DNA from: Spirosoma foliorum
GTDB taxonomy: Bacteria > Bacteroidota > Bacteroidia > Cytophagales > Spirosomataceae
NCBI RefSeq assembly: GCF_014117325.1
Contig: NZ_CP059732.1
Coordinates: 8,135,501-8,199,500, forward strand
Direction of reading: 5' to 3'
DNA length: 64,000 nucleotides
In this document: in pieces, positions 18,601 to 25,936 of the stretch
Position numbering within the stretch: position 1 is the stretch's first letter
Layout: the number at the start of each line of letters is the position of its first letter
Program-made: the position numbers and the translations under genes
Notes under the pieces: model-generated
Told to the model about the DNA's origin: nothing
The model's input: the letters and a program-made list of their open reading frames with translations, nothing else
Databases searched by the model: none

Positions 18601-18919
18601 CGATCAGTTTGCTGCCGCAACGGCTGTGGAGCGAACATTCAACGTATTAACAGTCACAGGTACCGAACCCGCCTGGGCTGACGCATTGTCCGTTTACCCG
18701 AATCCGGCGGGAAGTACGCTAACCGTCGAATTGCCCGGAACGGAAACCGTTGAAAAATTATCACTTCAAACACTCACGGGAGCTATAGCCTTACAGCCTA
18801 CTCTTCGCGGACACCAGCGCACAGCCACCCTGGAAATTGGCCACCTGCCTAAAGGGCTATACTTCCTGCAAATTCAAACGGCAAACGGAACCACAACTAA
18901 GAAAGTAATGAAGGAATAG
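15644..18919 (+). CDS. M4 family metallopeptidase with PD40 propeller and T9SS sorting domain
   Basis: A 1091-residue secreted thermolysin-type zinc protease. Signal peptide 1-19; FTP and PepSY inhibitory prodomains about 60-270; catalytic domain about 275-600 with zinc motif HEMTH at 435-439 and the third ligand Glu459 in NESFADVFGA. The substrate-side histidine candidate is in DDNGGVHINSGIPN. After the M4 C-terminal helical domain comes a region of PD40-like blades (about 620-925), an Ig-like stretch, and a type A T9SS sorting domain at the end (SVYPNPAGSTLTVEL...LPKGLYFLQI). The sorting domain predicts export across the outer membrane by type IX secretion and release or surface attachment. 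The added propeller makes it about twice the length of a plain M4 enzyme. Confidence 0.93.
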   Translation: MKTHLLILTLLTTTSAWAQQPNPGFGRKLKTTTPTVGLAERLNVQAIPLPKDRTGRQTLTGGAQLNPEPLRLRIVRNAETGLPIFIERKINPNSVTNQTKVKGARLSATAAASVAYQFMGQVRGLLKLDNPEANFTVTRTETDDLGQMHIRLTQTHRGVPVLGSELVAHLTDNEVTLLNGHYQPVSADLATTPKLTISDASEQALKDVRKTSTVRSFGDKLLKMKSTEGELCVFTMPDGVAKLAYALTVRPNMLERWEYVVDAQTGEVLDKYNHTCSFVGPIKATGKDLNGVTRTFQTYQQTNTGYYLIDASRSMFNSSTSKMPDNPVGALWTVDARNTFGTNQKIYQITSTNNADWTPTAVSAHYNAGVAYDYYKNTHNRNGLSGTGETMVSIVNMPDDDGKAMDNAYWNGKVMAYGNGKLLKPLAGGLDVAGHEMTHGVIQNTANLQYKSQSGAINESFADVFGAMIDRDNWTIGETIATPAVLPSGALRNLSNPNQGGKSKDPNGYQPATMSQYETTSDDNGGVHINSGIPNFAFYKFATAVGKEKAEKVYYRALTTYLVRTSQFLDLRLAVIKATSDLYGATGAEVSAAKSAFDAVGITEGTSTTPKTPDVPVASGQDLLLLADATTSKLYSTTVGAGSKFDQKSALGLVHRPSVTDDGKYAYYVTTDKRIRSVNLTGTPTETIISNDPIWDNVAISKDGTKLAALTADKDASIYVYSYDKKQGVTFKLYNPTYTQGVQTGDVQYADSFEWDFTGENIVYDAYNALKNSSGDDIDYWDVGFINVWSNTTKDFAKGEIEKLFSNLDEGESIGNPSFSKNSPDVIAFDYLNETDDTYEVVAVDLNAGKVNIVYENNTLGFPSYSRLDNRLVFSTESGTSENVSGINMGADKITPSGSATVLYTDAKWPVWYTQGTRAAKTAQTITFDAIADRYSNQGDLTLKATCSSNLTVGFQVKSGPATLTGTTLKFTGVGAVTVQAFQNGNDQFAAATAVERTFNVLTVTGTEPAWADALSVYPNPAGSTLTVELPGTETVEKLSLQTLTGAIALQPTLRGHQRTATLEIGHLPKGLYFLQIQTANGTTTKKVMKE

Positions 18920-18983
18920 GGAATGACGTTTGCCATTTTTTTTCGTCCTAGTACCTGAATCAAATAAAACTGTATAGTTGAGT

Positions 18984-19244
18984 ATGTATCTGGAAGAACG
19001 CGTAGAGCGATTAGAACACCTTTCTGTTGACCAGGGGCGGCAGCTTGAAACCATTACCAGAGGCTTGGCTGACTTGACCGTAACCGTGAATCAACGGTTT
19101 AATGAGGTTGATAAACGCTTTGATAAAGTAGAAGCGGATATTGCTGAGCTGAAAAGTGGTCAGGCTCGCTTAGAAACAACCGTCGCGGATATTCAACAGA
19201 CACAACAATTGATTTTGACTATTTTACAAGACAAATTGAAGTAG
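18984..19244 (+). CDS. Small coiled-coil protein
   Basis: An 86-residue protein starting at the ATG of MYLEERVERLEHL; a TTG six bases upstream is the alternative. The whole protein is a predicted coiled coil with heptads such as VNQRFNEVDKRFDKVEADI and LKSGQARLETTVADIQQ, the style of small DUF-type proteins sharing t-SNARE-like or phage fibre-like repeats. No membrane segment or catalytic motif is present. It follows the M4 protease by 64 bases on the same strand. Its role is unknown; oligomerisation or scaffolding is a reasonable guess. Confidence 0.7.
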   Translation: MYLEERVERLEHLSVDQGRQLETITRGLADLTVTVNQRFNEVDKRFDKVEADIAELKSGQARLETTVADIQQTQQLILTILQDKLK

Positions 19245-19268
19245 CGTTCTAAAGTTTGATCGTATAGA

Positions 19269-20330
19269 CATGAGTCATCCCGAATTTTGAGTGATAGCGA
19301 AAGCGACCATTAGCGCATTAGCAATCGCAATTCGAAGTCTGTAAATCGGCACTGAAGCAATTCGGTGTCGATTTCCGGTTCTTGGCACCCACTGTTTGAG
19401 AAAAAGGGGTACCCAATGGGGCCAATTCCTCAATAGAGATAGCAAAAAGTCATACACTAAAGCCACCATCGCCAAGAGCTTCAACCGGTTTTCCCAGAAC
19501 CAAAGCCTGGGCGATTCCATACCTAGTTCCGCTTTACCTACCCGAAAGGCCTGCTCAACTTGCCACCGGTGCATATAACTGTGAACCATCTCCCAGGCAT
19601 CTGTGACGGTTTTGATGAGTACCGACGTCAGCAGATACATCGGGGGTTGCTGGTTTTTCTTATCCCGAACTACGATTAGAAACAACTCACGCTGCATGAA
19701 GTCAGGATGATGAACGGCTAACCAGCCTACGCTGACATAGCTTGAAAAAGCCTTTCTTGATTTCGGTTAGGCGTTTGGCCTTACTACTCTCTACCGAGCA
19801 AAGTCCCTCGACAAACCAGCTCTCGGGTTTTTCTAGGCGGCTATCATCCCATAACAGCAAAGGGCGTTTGTTGACCTCCCGCAATTGGGCAATCCGCTCT
19901 TGAGTTTGCTGGAAAAAGAAGGCATCAATCAGTGAAGCATCCCAGTTTTTACACCGGAGCAGGTTACTGAGTCGTTTGGTACCGGCCAGCGCGTGCGCAT
20001 AACCGGTGATATAGCTACCTAACTCACTAAGTAAGAGGCCCGTCTTACTATTTCGTAACAATAGAATACTGGTAAACAAGGTGGCGAAGGTAGCCACCCG
20101 TCGCTTATCAATCTGGTCTAGTAGCTTTTCTTGAACCGGCTAAAGATACTGCCAGGCTTTAGTGTGTAAAAAGGTAGTGGCTGTTGACTTTTGAACAGGA
20201 ATACTCTTTTTTTTTGGTATGTCTCAGACATAAAAAGACCTCCTTTCTGGCTTTGGCGTTGTGGTGATGCTCAAAACTAAGAAAGGAGGCTCTTTTTTTA
20301 GTCAGCCCATAAAATTCGGGATGACTCATG
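19269..20330 (-). mobile_element. IS4-type insertion sequence with intact ends and broken transposase
   Basis: Perfect 20-bp terminal inverted repeats: CATGAGTCATCCCGAATTTT at 19269-19288 and its exact complement at 20311-20330. The outer four bases CATG occur on both sides in the same orientation and are palindromic, so they may be a target duplication, in which case the element proper starts AGTCATCCC and spans 19273-20326. The element lies between the coiled-coil gene and the M56 gene and does not interrupt either. The transposase inside is decayed (see the next entry), so it can move only if helped in trans. Confidence 0.88.
19275..20231 (-). pseudogene. Broken IS4-superfamily transposase
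   Basis: The reading goes through three frames or breaks. A plausible ATG at 20231 starts MSETYQKK; a nine-base homopolymer (20207-20215) then shifts the frame; an in-frame TAG sits at 20140-20142; a second shift is needed near the five-base run at 19745-19749. The pieces join into one DDE transposase: LLLWDDSRLEKPESW carries the first acidic residue, and the C-terminal part has the IS4 signature Y-x2-R-x3-E-x6-K as YMHRWQVEQAFRVGK. The second shift is of the +1 type, so it is not the usual -1 programmed slip; decay is more likely, though homopolymer assembly errors could explain two of the three lesions. Confidence 0.85.
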
Positions 20331-20354
20331 TTTATGTTGAGTTTGTTCGCAGAT

Positions 20355-21731
20355 CTATTTCGTTGTGATCTCAATCGTTTTGGTGTTCTTCATGACATTC
20401 ACCTTGGCAATGGCATCTGGCTGAAGTGTTTCTATTGCTTCTTTCGTAGTTGCCTTCCCATTAAGGATAAAATGATCGAATTTATCGAGGGTAGCCTGAT
20501 CACTTTTTTCTTCCAATGTGAAATTGATTGGCAAGTTATATCGAACATTTACCACTTTTCCATTCTGAGTGGCGGGTTGCCACTTAGGCATATTTTGTAC
20601 AACGCGGACGGCTTCCTCACCAGTGCCAAAGCCAACGTCTTTCAATATCTTAACATCAGTAACCTCGCCGGTTTTTGTCACAATGAAATTAACAAATACG
20701 CGTCCCTCGGCTTTTACCTTCTGGGCAGCAGCCGGGTATTTCAGATTATTAGCTAAATAGGCGCCTAATTCTTTCATACCACCGGGAAATGCGGGTTGGT
20801 TTTCAACTACGGTAAAAACTTCCCCGTCCACTTTCACGGCTTTACGGGCAGATTCACTAGCAGGGATAATAGCACTCTGCGATTGATCCTGGCCCGATTG
20901 TGTACACATAACCAGACAGGCTGCCACGGGCAGAATCAGAGCATAGCCGAGCAAGGCTCGACGATGGGATGCGGGTTTTTGTAACATAATAATCCGTTGT
21001 TTAAGGGTTGATTTAGAGACAAAAGGAGTCGTTAGGGCCGTAACGGGCATATTGAGCGCATAGGCAACTAATTGACGGGGGTAATCGGGCTGTGGTGTTT
21101 TCAGGACAGTTCGGTCGGCCAGAAACTCGTGGACTTCCTGCAAGGCATGTTTATAGAGCAACAGCACTGGATTGAACCATAAAGCAGCCTGCACAATTTC
21201 TATAAACAGCACATCGATCGTGTGGCGCTGGCGAATATGCGCTTCTTCATGACGTAGCAGCGCATCGGGTTCAGTAAGCGAATCGGTTTGATTTAGTACC
21301 AGATAACGCCCGAATGAAAACGAAGGAGTCGAATCGTCGGGGAGCCGGACGAGGGTATACGTTGGGTTGGGTTCTGCGCTGCCTTGCTTAATCAGCTTAA
21401 AAACCGATGTTAGATGTACACCCAATCGCAACAACATTACCGCTACGCCAAGACTGTATATAAGCCAGAGCCATTGCGTTGTTGTCAGACTATCCGATTG
21501 GCTGGACGCTCCGACGGTAAAAGCGGGTAAGGTCAGCGTTCCAATCGGTAAAGACTCGGCTGTTCCGATCGGTAATTCGACGAAAGGAAGTACGAACGAC
21601 AGCCCAACCGTCGCCAGCAAATACCAGCGGTTCAGATCGAAAAACGTGTTTCGGTGGAGAAACAGCCAATAGCTACCGTAGAATAACAGCAGATATAGGC
21701 TGGCGATTAAGAGATAGGGGAGCGTATTCAT
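20355..21731 (-). CDS. BlaR1-type M56 metallopeptidase with TonB C-terminal domain
   Basis: A 458-residue integral-membrane protein of the BlaR1/MecR1 family. Transmembrane helices lie at about 5-24, 35-52, 85-105 and 264-285. The zinc protease motif is HEEAH at 161-165 with EVHEFLAD after it. The extracytoplasmic C-terminal half is not a penicillin-binding domain but a TonB_C-like domain (YPAAAQKVKAEGRVFVNFIV...GTGEEAVRVVQNMPKWQPA). In BlaR1 systems the protease inactivates the BlaI repressor; here the ligand is unknown. It overlaps the preceding gene by four bases and is the last gene of the blaI-like operon. Confidence 0.9.
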   Translation of the reverse strand: MNTLPYLLIASLYLLLFYGSYWLFLHRNTFFDLNRWYLLATVGLSFVLPFVELPIGTAESLPIGTLTLPAFTVGASSQSDSLTTTQWLWLIYSLGVAVMLLRLGVHLTSVFKLIKQGSAEPNPTYTLVRLPDDSTPSFSFGRYLVLNQTDSLTEPDALLRHEEAHIRQRHTIDVLFIEIVQAALWFNPVLLLYKHALQEVHEFLADRTVLKTPQPDYPRQLVAYALNMPVTALTTPFVSKSTLKQRIIMLQKPASHRRALLGYALILPVAACLVMCTQSGQDQSQSAIIPASESARKAVKVDGEVFTVVENQPAFPGGMKELGAYLANNLKYPAAAQKVKAEGRVFVNFIVTKTGEVTDVKILKDVGFGTGEEAVRVVQNMPKWQPATQNGKVVNVRYNLPINFTLEEKSDQATLDKFDHFILNGKATTKEAIETLQPDAIAKVNVMKNTKTIEITTK

Positions 21732-24136
21732 TTCTTTTTCGAGGTTATAATAATGACGCCATATTTACCTTTCTCGCCGTAAGCTGCTGCTGACCCATCT
21801 TTCAATACATCGATGCTCTTAATGTCCTTAGGATCAAGGTTAAGTAGGTCGAGCGTATTCGAATTAGAGACAGATTTGCTGAACGCCGATTTTTGAACTT
21901 CAACGCCGTCCAAAATGTAGAGAGGTTCACCGCCTAACTCACCTAAGAGGCCTCTACCTCGAATGGTAACCGAGGATTTTGGATTCCGTAGCGAATCTGG
22001 CAGGCGCATGGCATACCGCTCTTTGCTGCCAGACGTAGGGTCATCGAGAGTGAGTTTATTGTTCTTGTTTTTATCGAGAACAAAGCCAGCCTTCTGTTCA
22101 GAACCTGTTTTAGGGTTTGGCTCAATCTGGCCAGTACGCTTGTCTTCCCATTTTTCCAGTGCAAACTGAATCGGAAGGTTGTATTGTACATCTACGGCTT
22201 TACCGTCCTGCATGCCTGGATTCCATTTCGGCATCTGACTTACTACGCGTACGGCTTCTTCATCACAGCCACCGCCAACGCCTTTTAGAACCCGTAGATT
22301 TCGAATTTCGCCTGTTTGGGAAACAACAAACTGGACAAATACCCGGCCTTCAACTTTGTTCTGCTGGGCTTCTGAAGGATAGCGTAAGTTTCGGGAAAGA
22401 TATTGACCTAAGGCCCGCATACCTCCTGGAAATTCTGGCTGCTTTTCAACAACGGTGAAAACCTCGTTCGCCTGGCTGCGCGTGGTGGGTTGAGCCGCGG
22501 AAGAAGGTGGTGATTCGTATCCAGTAACAGTAACAGATACATCGTTCAGCTGATTGCCTACTACTTGCCCCGTTCGTGTATCCTCTTTGGCGTCAAGTGC
22601 AAACTGAATTGGTAATACATGTTGTGTTGCTATCGCTTTGCCATTCTGCTTTCCGGGAATCCATTTCGGCATTTGACGCACAACACGCAAGGCTTCTTCG
22701 TTGCACCCACTACCAATACCCTTCTTAACGACTGCCGAACTAATGGCGCCAGTGGGTGATACCACAAATTGTACAAGTACATTGCCTTGAATACCAGCCG
22801 CTTTAGCTTTGGTCGGGTATCGGAGCGAATGGGCAACGTACTGCATTAATCCCGGTATTCCGGTTGGGAAAACAGCGGGTTCTTCAACAGCTGTATAAAC
22901 CTCTCCATTGATCGTTTGTGACGACGGCGGAGTTCGAAGGGGCATCAACGGGTTGGGCTTTATGCCCTTGTAGGCTGCCGTAGCGCCCATGGTAGGCAAT
23001 TCGTCTGGGTCTGCCAGTGCCAGCGCTACGTCAATTGTTGTTCGATTTTCGACGGGAACAGTTGCCATTGTGAAGCCAACGAAGCTAACAGCCAATAGGG
23101 CCGTTTTGGGGACATTTTCAAGCTTAAAGTATCCGTGGGCATTCGTTGATGTTCCTTTTTTAGTACCAGCAACGACTACGTTTGCTCCGGGCAAGGGCTT
23201 CTTATCTACGGCGCTGGTAATCTTACCCGAAACGGTAATGGTATCATCCGTTACCTGACTGACGACAGCCGCAATCTCCTCTCTTGCTGTGGTCATAGCC
23301 AGTAAACCAAACACCAGTGGGAGTACCAGCATATACTTGCTCAATGCCCAGCGGGTGGTAGCTTTCTGCTGAAGCATCATGATCCGTTGTTTCAGGAGCG
23401 AAGGATTGAAGAAACTATTCGTCAACGTGTCGGGACCGCTTAGGCCGAGTTGCGTACCAAAGGAATAAGCCACTAAAAAACGAGCGTATTCGGTGGGTTG
23501 ACTGGCGGGTTTATCGGCCAGAAATTCATGTACCTGACGCAAAAGTCGGTCGATGAGCCAGATCGTTGGGCAGGCCCAGAAAAGTGCCTGTAGTAGGCAC
23601 ATTCCCAACACATCGGCACTATGACATTGTCGAACGTGAACCAATTCATGTTGAAGAATCAATTCATTGCGCGTATCGGTGGGGTTGAGAATAATGTATT
23701 GAAAAAATGAAAAGGTAGGGAGGGTCGGATCATTGGGCTGGACGAGTATAAAGCCCTCATGAACTTGCTGGGGTGACCGCCGAATCAGCCACACCAATCG
23801 TCCGACGCGTATTCCCAACCGGACAAGCAGTACCAACGCAACCAGTGCGTAGGCCCATAAACCTACCTGCTCCCAATCTGGACCAGTGTCAACGGGGGCA
23901 GCTACAACCGCTGACACTGGTAATGCGATTACACCAACAGGCATGGTGACCGGAAGCGTTTCGACGGTTTTCGTCGGTAAGATCACCAGCGGAAGCACCA
24001 GCGACAGAATAACAGAAGCCAGCAAATACGCCCGATTGAGGCTGAAAAATGTGTGCCGACGCAGGAGCAGCCAATAACAACCTGCAAATAGCAAGCCGTA
24101 GAGGTTAGCTTTCAGGAGGTAGTCAAGGGCGTTCAT
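21728..24136 (-). CDS. M56 metallopeptidase with carboxypeptidase-regulatory, two TonB and a plug-like domain
   Basis: An 802-residue membrane protein. The N-terminal half is an M56 domain like its neighbour, with helices at about 5-25, 35-53, 90-110 and 270-290 and the zinc motif HELVH at 163-167. After the last helix comes a CarboxypepD_reg-like beta domain (ITVSGKITSAVDKKPLPGANVV). Two TonB_C-like domains follow (YPTKAKAAGIQGNVLVQFVV and YPSEAQQNKVEGRVFVQFVV). The end resembles a TonB-receptor plug (LYILDGVEV...DIKSIDVLKDGSAAAYGEKG). It overlaps the BlaI-like gene and the next M56 gene by four bases each. This is a much larger sensor than canonical BlaR1. The signal is unknown. Confidence 0.9.
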   Translation of the reverse strand: MNALDYLLKANLYGLLFAGCYWLLLRRHTFFSLNRAYLLASVILSLVLPLVILPTKTVETLPVTMPVGVIALPVSAVVAAPVDTGPDWEQVGLWAYALVALVLLVRLGIRVGRLVWLIRRSPQQVHEGFILVQPNDPTLPTFSFFQYIILNPTDTRNELILQHELVHVRQCHSADVLGMCLLQALFWACPTIWLIDRLLRQVHEFLADKPASQPTEYARFLVAYSFGTQLGLSGPDTLTNSFFNPSLLKQRIMMLQQKATTRWALSKYMLVLPLVFGLLAMTTAREEIAAVVSQVTDDTITVSGKITSAVDKKPLPGANVVVAGTKKGTSTNAHGYFKLENVPKTALLAVSFVGFTMATVPVENRTTIDVALALADPDELPTMGATAAYKGIKPNPLMPLRTPPSSQTINGEVYTAVEEPAVFPTGIPGLMQYVAHSLRYPTKAKAAGIQGNVLVQFVVSPTGAISSAVVKKGIGSGCNEEALRVVRQMPKWIPGKQNGKAIATQHVLPIQFALDAKEDTRTGQVVGNQLNDVSVTVTGYESPPSSAAQPTTRSQANEVFTVVEKQPEFPGGMRALGQYLSRNLRYPSEAQQNKVEGRVFVQFVVSQTGEIRNLRVLKGVGGGCDEEAVRVVSQMPKWNPGMQDGKAVDVQYNLPIQFALEKWEDKRTGQIEPNPKTGSEQKAGFVLDKNKNNKLTLDDPTSGSKERYAMRLPDSLRNPKSSVTIRGRGLLGELGGEPLYILDGVEVQKSAFSKSVSNSNTLDLLNLDPKDIKSIDVLKDGSAAAYGEKGKYGVIIITSKKK

Positions 24137-24504
24137 TGATCTTTCTGTTTGTTTAGGAGTTTGATAATCTCGTCGGCTTCGGTGAGGCTGATGTTCTTGT
24201 CTTTTACGAAAAACGACACCAGCTTTTTGAGCGAATTATCGAAGTAGTTTGCCATCAATTGCTCCGTCTGAAAGCGCCGATATTCCTCTTCGGTGATGAG
24301 CGGATAGTACTCATGCGTTTTACCATAAGCCGTGTAGCCAACCAATTCCTTTTTCTCCAGAATACGGATAATCGTAGAGACGGTATTATAGGCGGGTTTC
24401 GGCTCGGGTAATTCGGCCAGCACATCTTTAACGAAGGCCTTTTTTAGCTGCCAAAGAACCCGCATAATCTCTTCTTCAGCTTTGGTTAATTCGCGTATCT
24501 GCAT
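24133..24504 (-). CDS. BlaI/MecI/CopY family transcriptional repressor
   Basis: A 123-residue winged-helix repressor of the BlaI/MecI type. The DNA-binding domain is residues about 5-75, with the helix-turn-helix in the NTVSTIIRILEKKELVGY region and the opening LTKAEEEIMRVLWQLKKAFVKDVL that marks the family. The C-terminal helices (about 80-123) serve dimerisation and contain the segment that an M56 protease would cleave. The gene starts the operon and overlaps the next gene by four bases. Two inverted ACTAAT repeats in its own promoter strongly suggest autoregulation. Confidence 0.92.
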   Translation of the reverse strand: MQIRELTKAEEEIMRVLWQLKKAFVKDVLAELPEPKPAYNTVSTIIRILEKKELVGYTAYGKTHEYYPLITEEEYRRFQTEQLMANYFDNSLKKLVSFFVKDKNISLTEADEIIKLLNKQKDQ

Positions 24505-24532
24505 GATTCACAGGAGACTGTTAATTGTGGTC

Positions 24533-24563
24533 GAAATGTATGACTAATGATTTAGTTTTACAA
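24533..24563 (-). promoter_or_regulatory. Promoter of the blaI-like operon
   Basis: On the minus strand TTG (24561-24563) is followed after exactly 20 bases by TACATTTC (24533-24540), a one-mismatch fit to TAnnTTTG. It lies about 28 bases before the ATG at 24504. The first operator dyad lies inside the spacer. Confidence 0.65.
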
Positions 24564-24576
24564 CTAATGTATTAGT
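24543..24576. promoter_or_regulatory. Two BlaI-type operator dyads
   Basis: ACTAATGATTTAGT at 24543-24556 and ACTAATGTATTAGT at 24563-24576. The second is a perfect ACTAAT-N2-ATTAGT dyad and the first differs by one base. Their centres are 20 bases apart, about two DNA turns, so dimers would bind the same face. They cover the -33 box and the spacer of the operon promoter, the expected place for repression. Confidence 0.8.
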
Positions 24577-24592
24577 TATTTGTTTGTGAAAA

Positions 24593-24638
24593 AAAAGAAA
24601 TCCCCTTTTCTGAGTCAGAAAAGGGGATTTCTTTTTTT
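24593..24638. terminator. Bidirectional terminator
   Basis: GAAATCCCCTTTTCTGA pairs with TCAGAAAAGGGGATTTC around one base, flanked by A and T tracts on each side, so it can terminate on both strands. It would end the transcript of the GH43-like gene before it reaches the blaI promoter. Confidence 0.88.
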
Positions 24639-24722
24639 GTCATCCTGACGAAAGGAAGGATCTTACACTTTCCTAACAATCAAATAAGGATTCCTTAAGA
24701 TCCTTCCTTTCGTCAGGATGAT
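24639..24722. repeat. Intergenic inverted repeat, family C copy 4
   Basis: TCATCCTGACGAAAGGAAGG at the left faces CCTTCCTTTCGTCAGGATGA at the right. It belongs with the TCATTCCGACG-type hairpins at 27906-28010, 33259-33342 and 43231-43298. Confidence 0.8.
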
Positions 24723-24782
24723 AAAGTGTTCTGGTAAAATGACTGATTAATAGTGAGATTATACTTTTGAATTATCCATAGT

Positions 24783-25782
24783 TCACTTTGTTAACGTAGG
24801 CCCCAAATTCGTCCAGCCGACGAGCACATTGGATAAGAACCAGCTTTTACCTTTGTCGTTGTTCCCCTGGTAGAATAGATACGTCTTCCCGTTAGTATTG
24901 GCAAAAATGTGCGGGTGGCCCGATTCGCTGGAATTCCAGGTTCCGGGGGCACCGTTTTTAAGGAATGGCTCAGATTGAACTCGTTCCCAATGAATACCAT
25001 CTGTGCTTCGGGCAACACCGATTTGCTGAGGCCAGTTGTTGTACGCTCCGGCATAAAACATGTAGAGCTGCCCATTGCGCTCAACGACCGAAGCGCCTTC
25101 AATGCATTCGCCTTCCCAGGGTAGTTCCGGTTTTAGAATTGGACCTTTATTATCTACTTGCTGCCATTCTTCCCGATTGAAGTTCGTATTGGCGGGCGCT
25201 GTAGCCACACCCAGTTGCTGAATTTTATACGCTGGATCACGGGTTGCGAAGTACAAAAAATACTGGTCTTTGAACTTGATAACTTCGGCGTCGATGGCTC
25301 GCCCGCACGACCAATCACTGATGGCCGGGTGGAAAATTGGGTTAGTTGGATTTCGGTCGAAATGAATGCCATCGGTCGAAACCGCGTGACAAATCGCATC
25401 GTTACGTCCGTTTCCATAGGTTTGGTAAAACAGATGTACTTTTCCATCCCGAACGAGCGCTCCCGGAGCACACAAGCCCTTTTTCTCATAATCTGCAACG
25501 GGCGTAATCTCACCCACTTTCGCCCAGTTAGTCAGATCAGTACTGCGCGCAATACCAATACCCCAATGATCTGTTCCGCTCGAATCTTTGTAGAGTGGCA
25601 CGGAGTAGTACATCAGGTAGGCCTTGCCAAAGCGGACCACGTGTGGGTTCTTTGGCAAAGCCTGGTTTCCGGTGCGTAGTATCGCCAAACATCATCGCTG
25701 GCTTCGACGATTGTGCAGTTGCAAGCGTCGTGAGTGCCCCAATCAGTGTAGCGAATAAAAGAAAGCCCCTAAGGTTCTTCAT
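24783..25782 (-). pseudogene. Frameshifted GH43-like five-blade propeller glycosidase
   Basis: The signal peptide and the mature domain are in different frames. An ATG at 25782 begins MKNLRGFLLFATLIGAL and runs through a Sec leader to KPAMMFGD at about 25681; the frame then continues as unrelated sequence. In the neighbouring frame, ILRTGNQALPKNPHVVRFG opens the enzyme and runs to 24783 without a stop. A one-base shift near 25677-25688 restores a single protein of about 330 residues. The mature part is a five-bladed propeller like GH43, GH32 and related families, with GIARSTDLTNW, CAPGALVRDGK, RAIDAEVIKFKDQYFLYFA and SGHPHIFANTNGK. Substrate unknown. It may be a true null gene or a sequencing slip. 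Confidence 0.8.
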
Positions 25783-25803
25783 GGTTAATTTGAGACTGCG
25801 AAA

Positions 25804-25923
25804 CTGGCGCGAGTATTTACTCGTGCCTATAATCTCGTTAGTATTCACTGACGCATGAGTTAGATTTTCAAGCGCCAGCGAATGCTGGCTATATAAAAAG
25901 GCACGGGTAAATACCCGCGCCAG
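25804..25923. repeat. Long intergenic palindromic element, family A copy 2
   Basis: A 120-bp copy of the element at 4279-4397. The end sequences CTGGCGCGAGTATTTACTCG and its facing complement are kept, while the centre differs. Confidence 0.88.
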
Positions 25924-25936
25924 CACGAAACGACTT

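Noticed and set aside
19740..19752. Programmed frameshift in the transposase
   Set aside because: The required shift is +1, not the common -1 slip, and a separate in-frame TAG and a second shift upstream also break the gene, so decay is the simpler reading.
20159..20374. 71-codon open frame over the right end of the insertion sequence
   Set aside because: It crosses the terminal repeat into flanking DNA, so it is a product of the insertion rather than a gene; part of it overlaps the transposase start.
20355..24504. Beta-lactam resistance locus
   Set aside because: Although the regulator and proteases are BlaI/BlaR1-like, there is no penicillin-binding domain and no beta-lactamase or mecA-like gene in the window.
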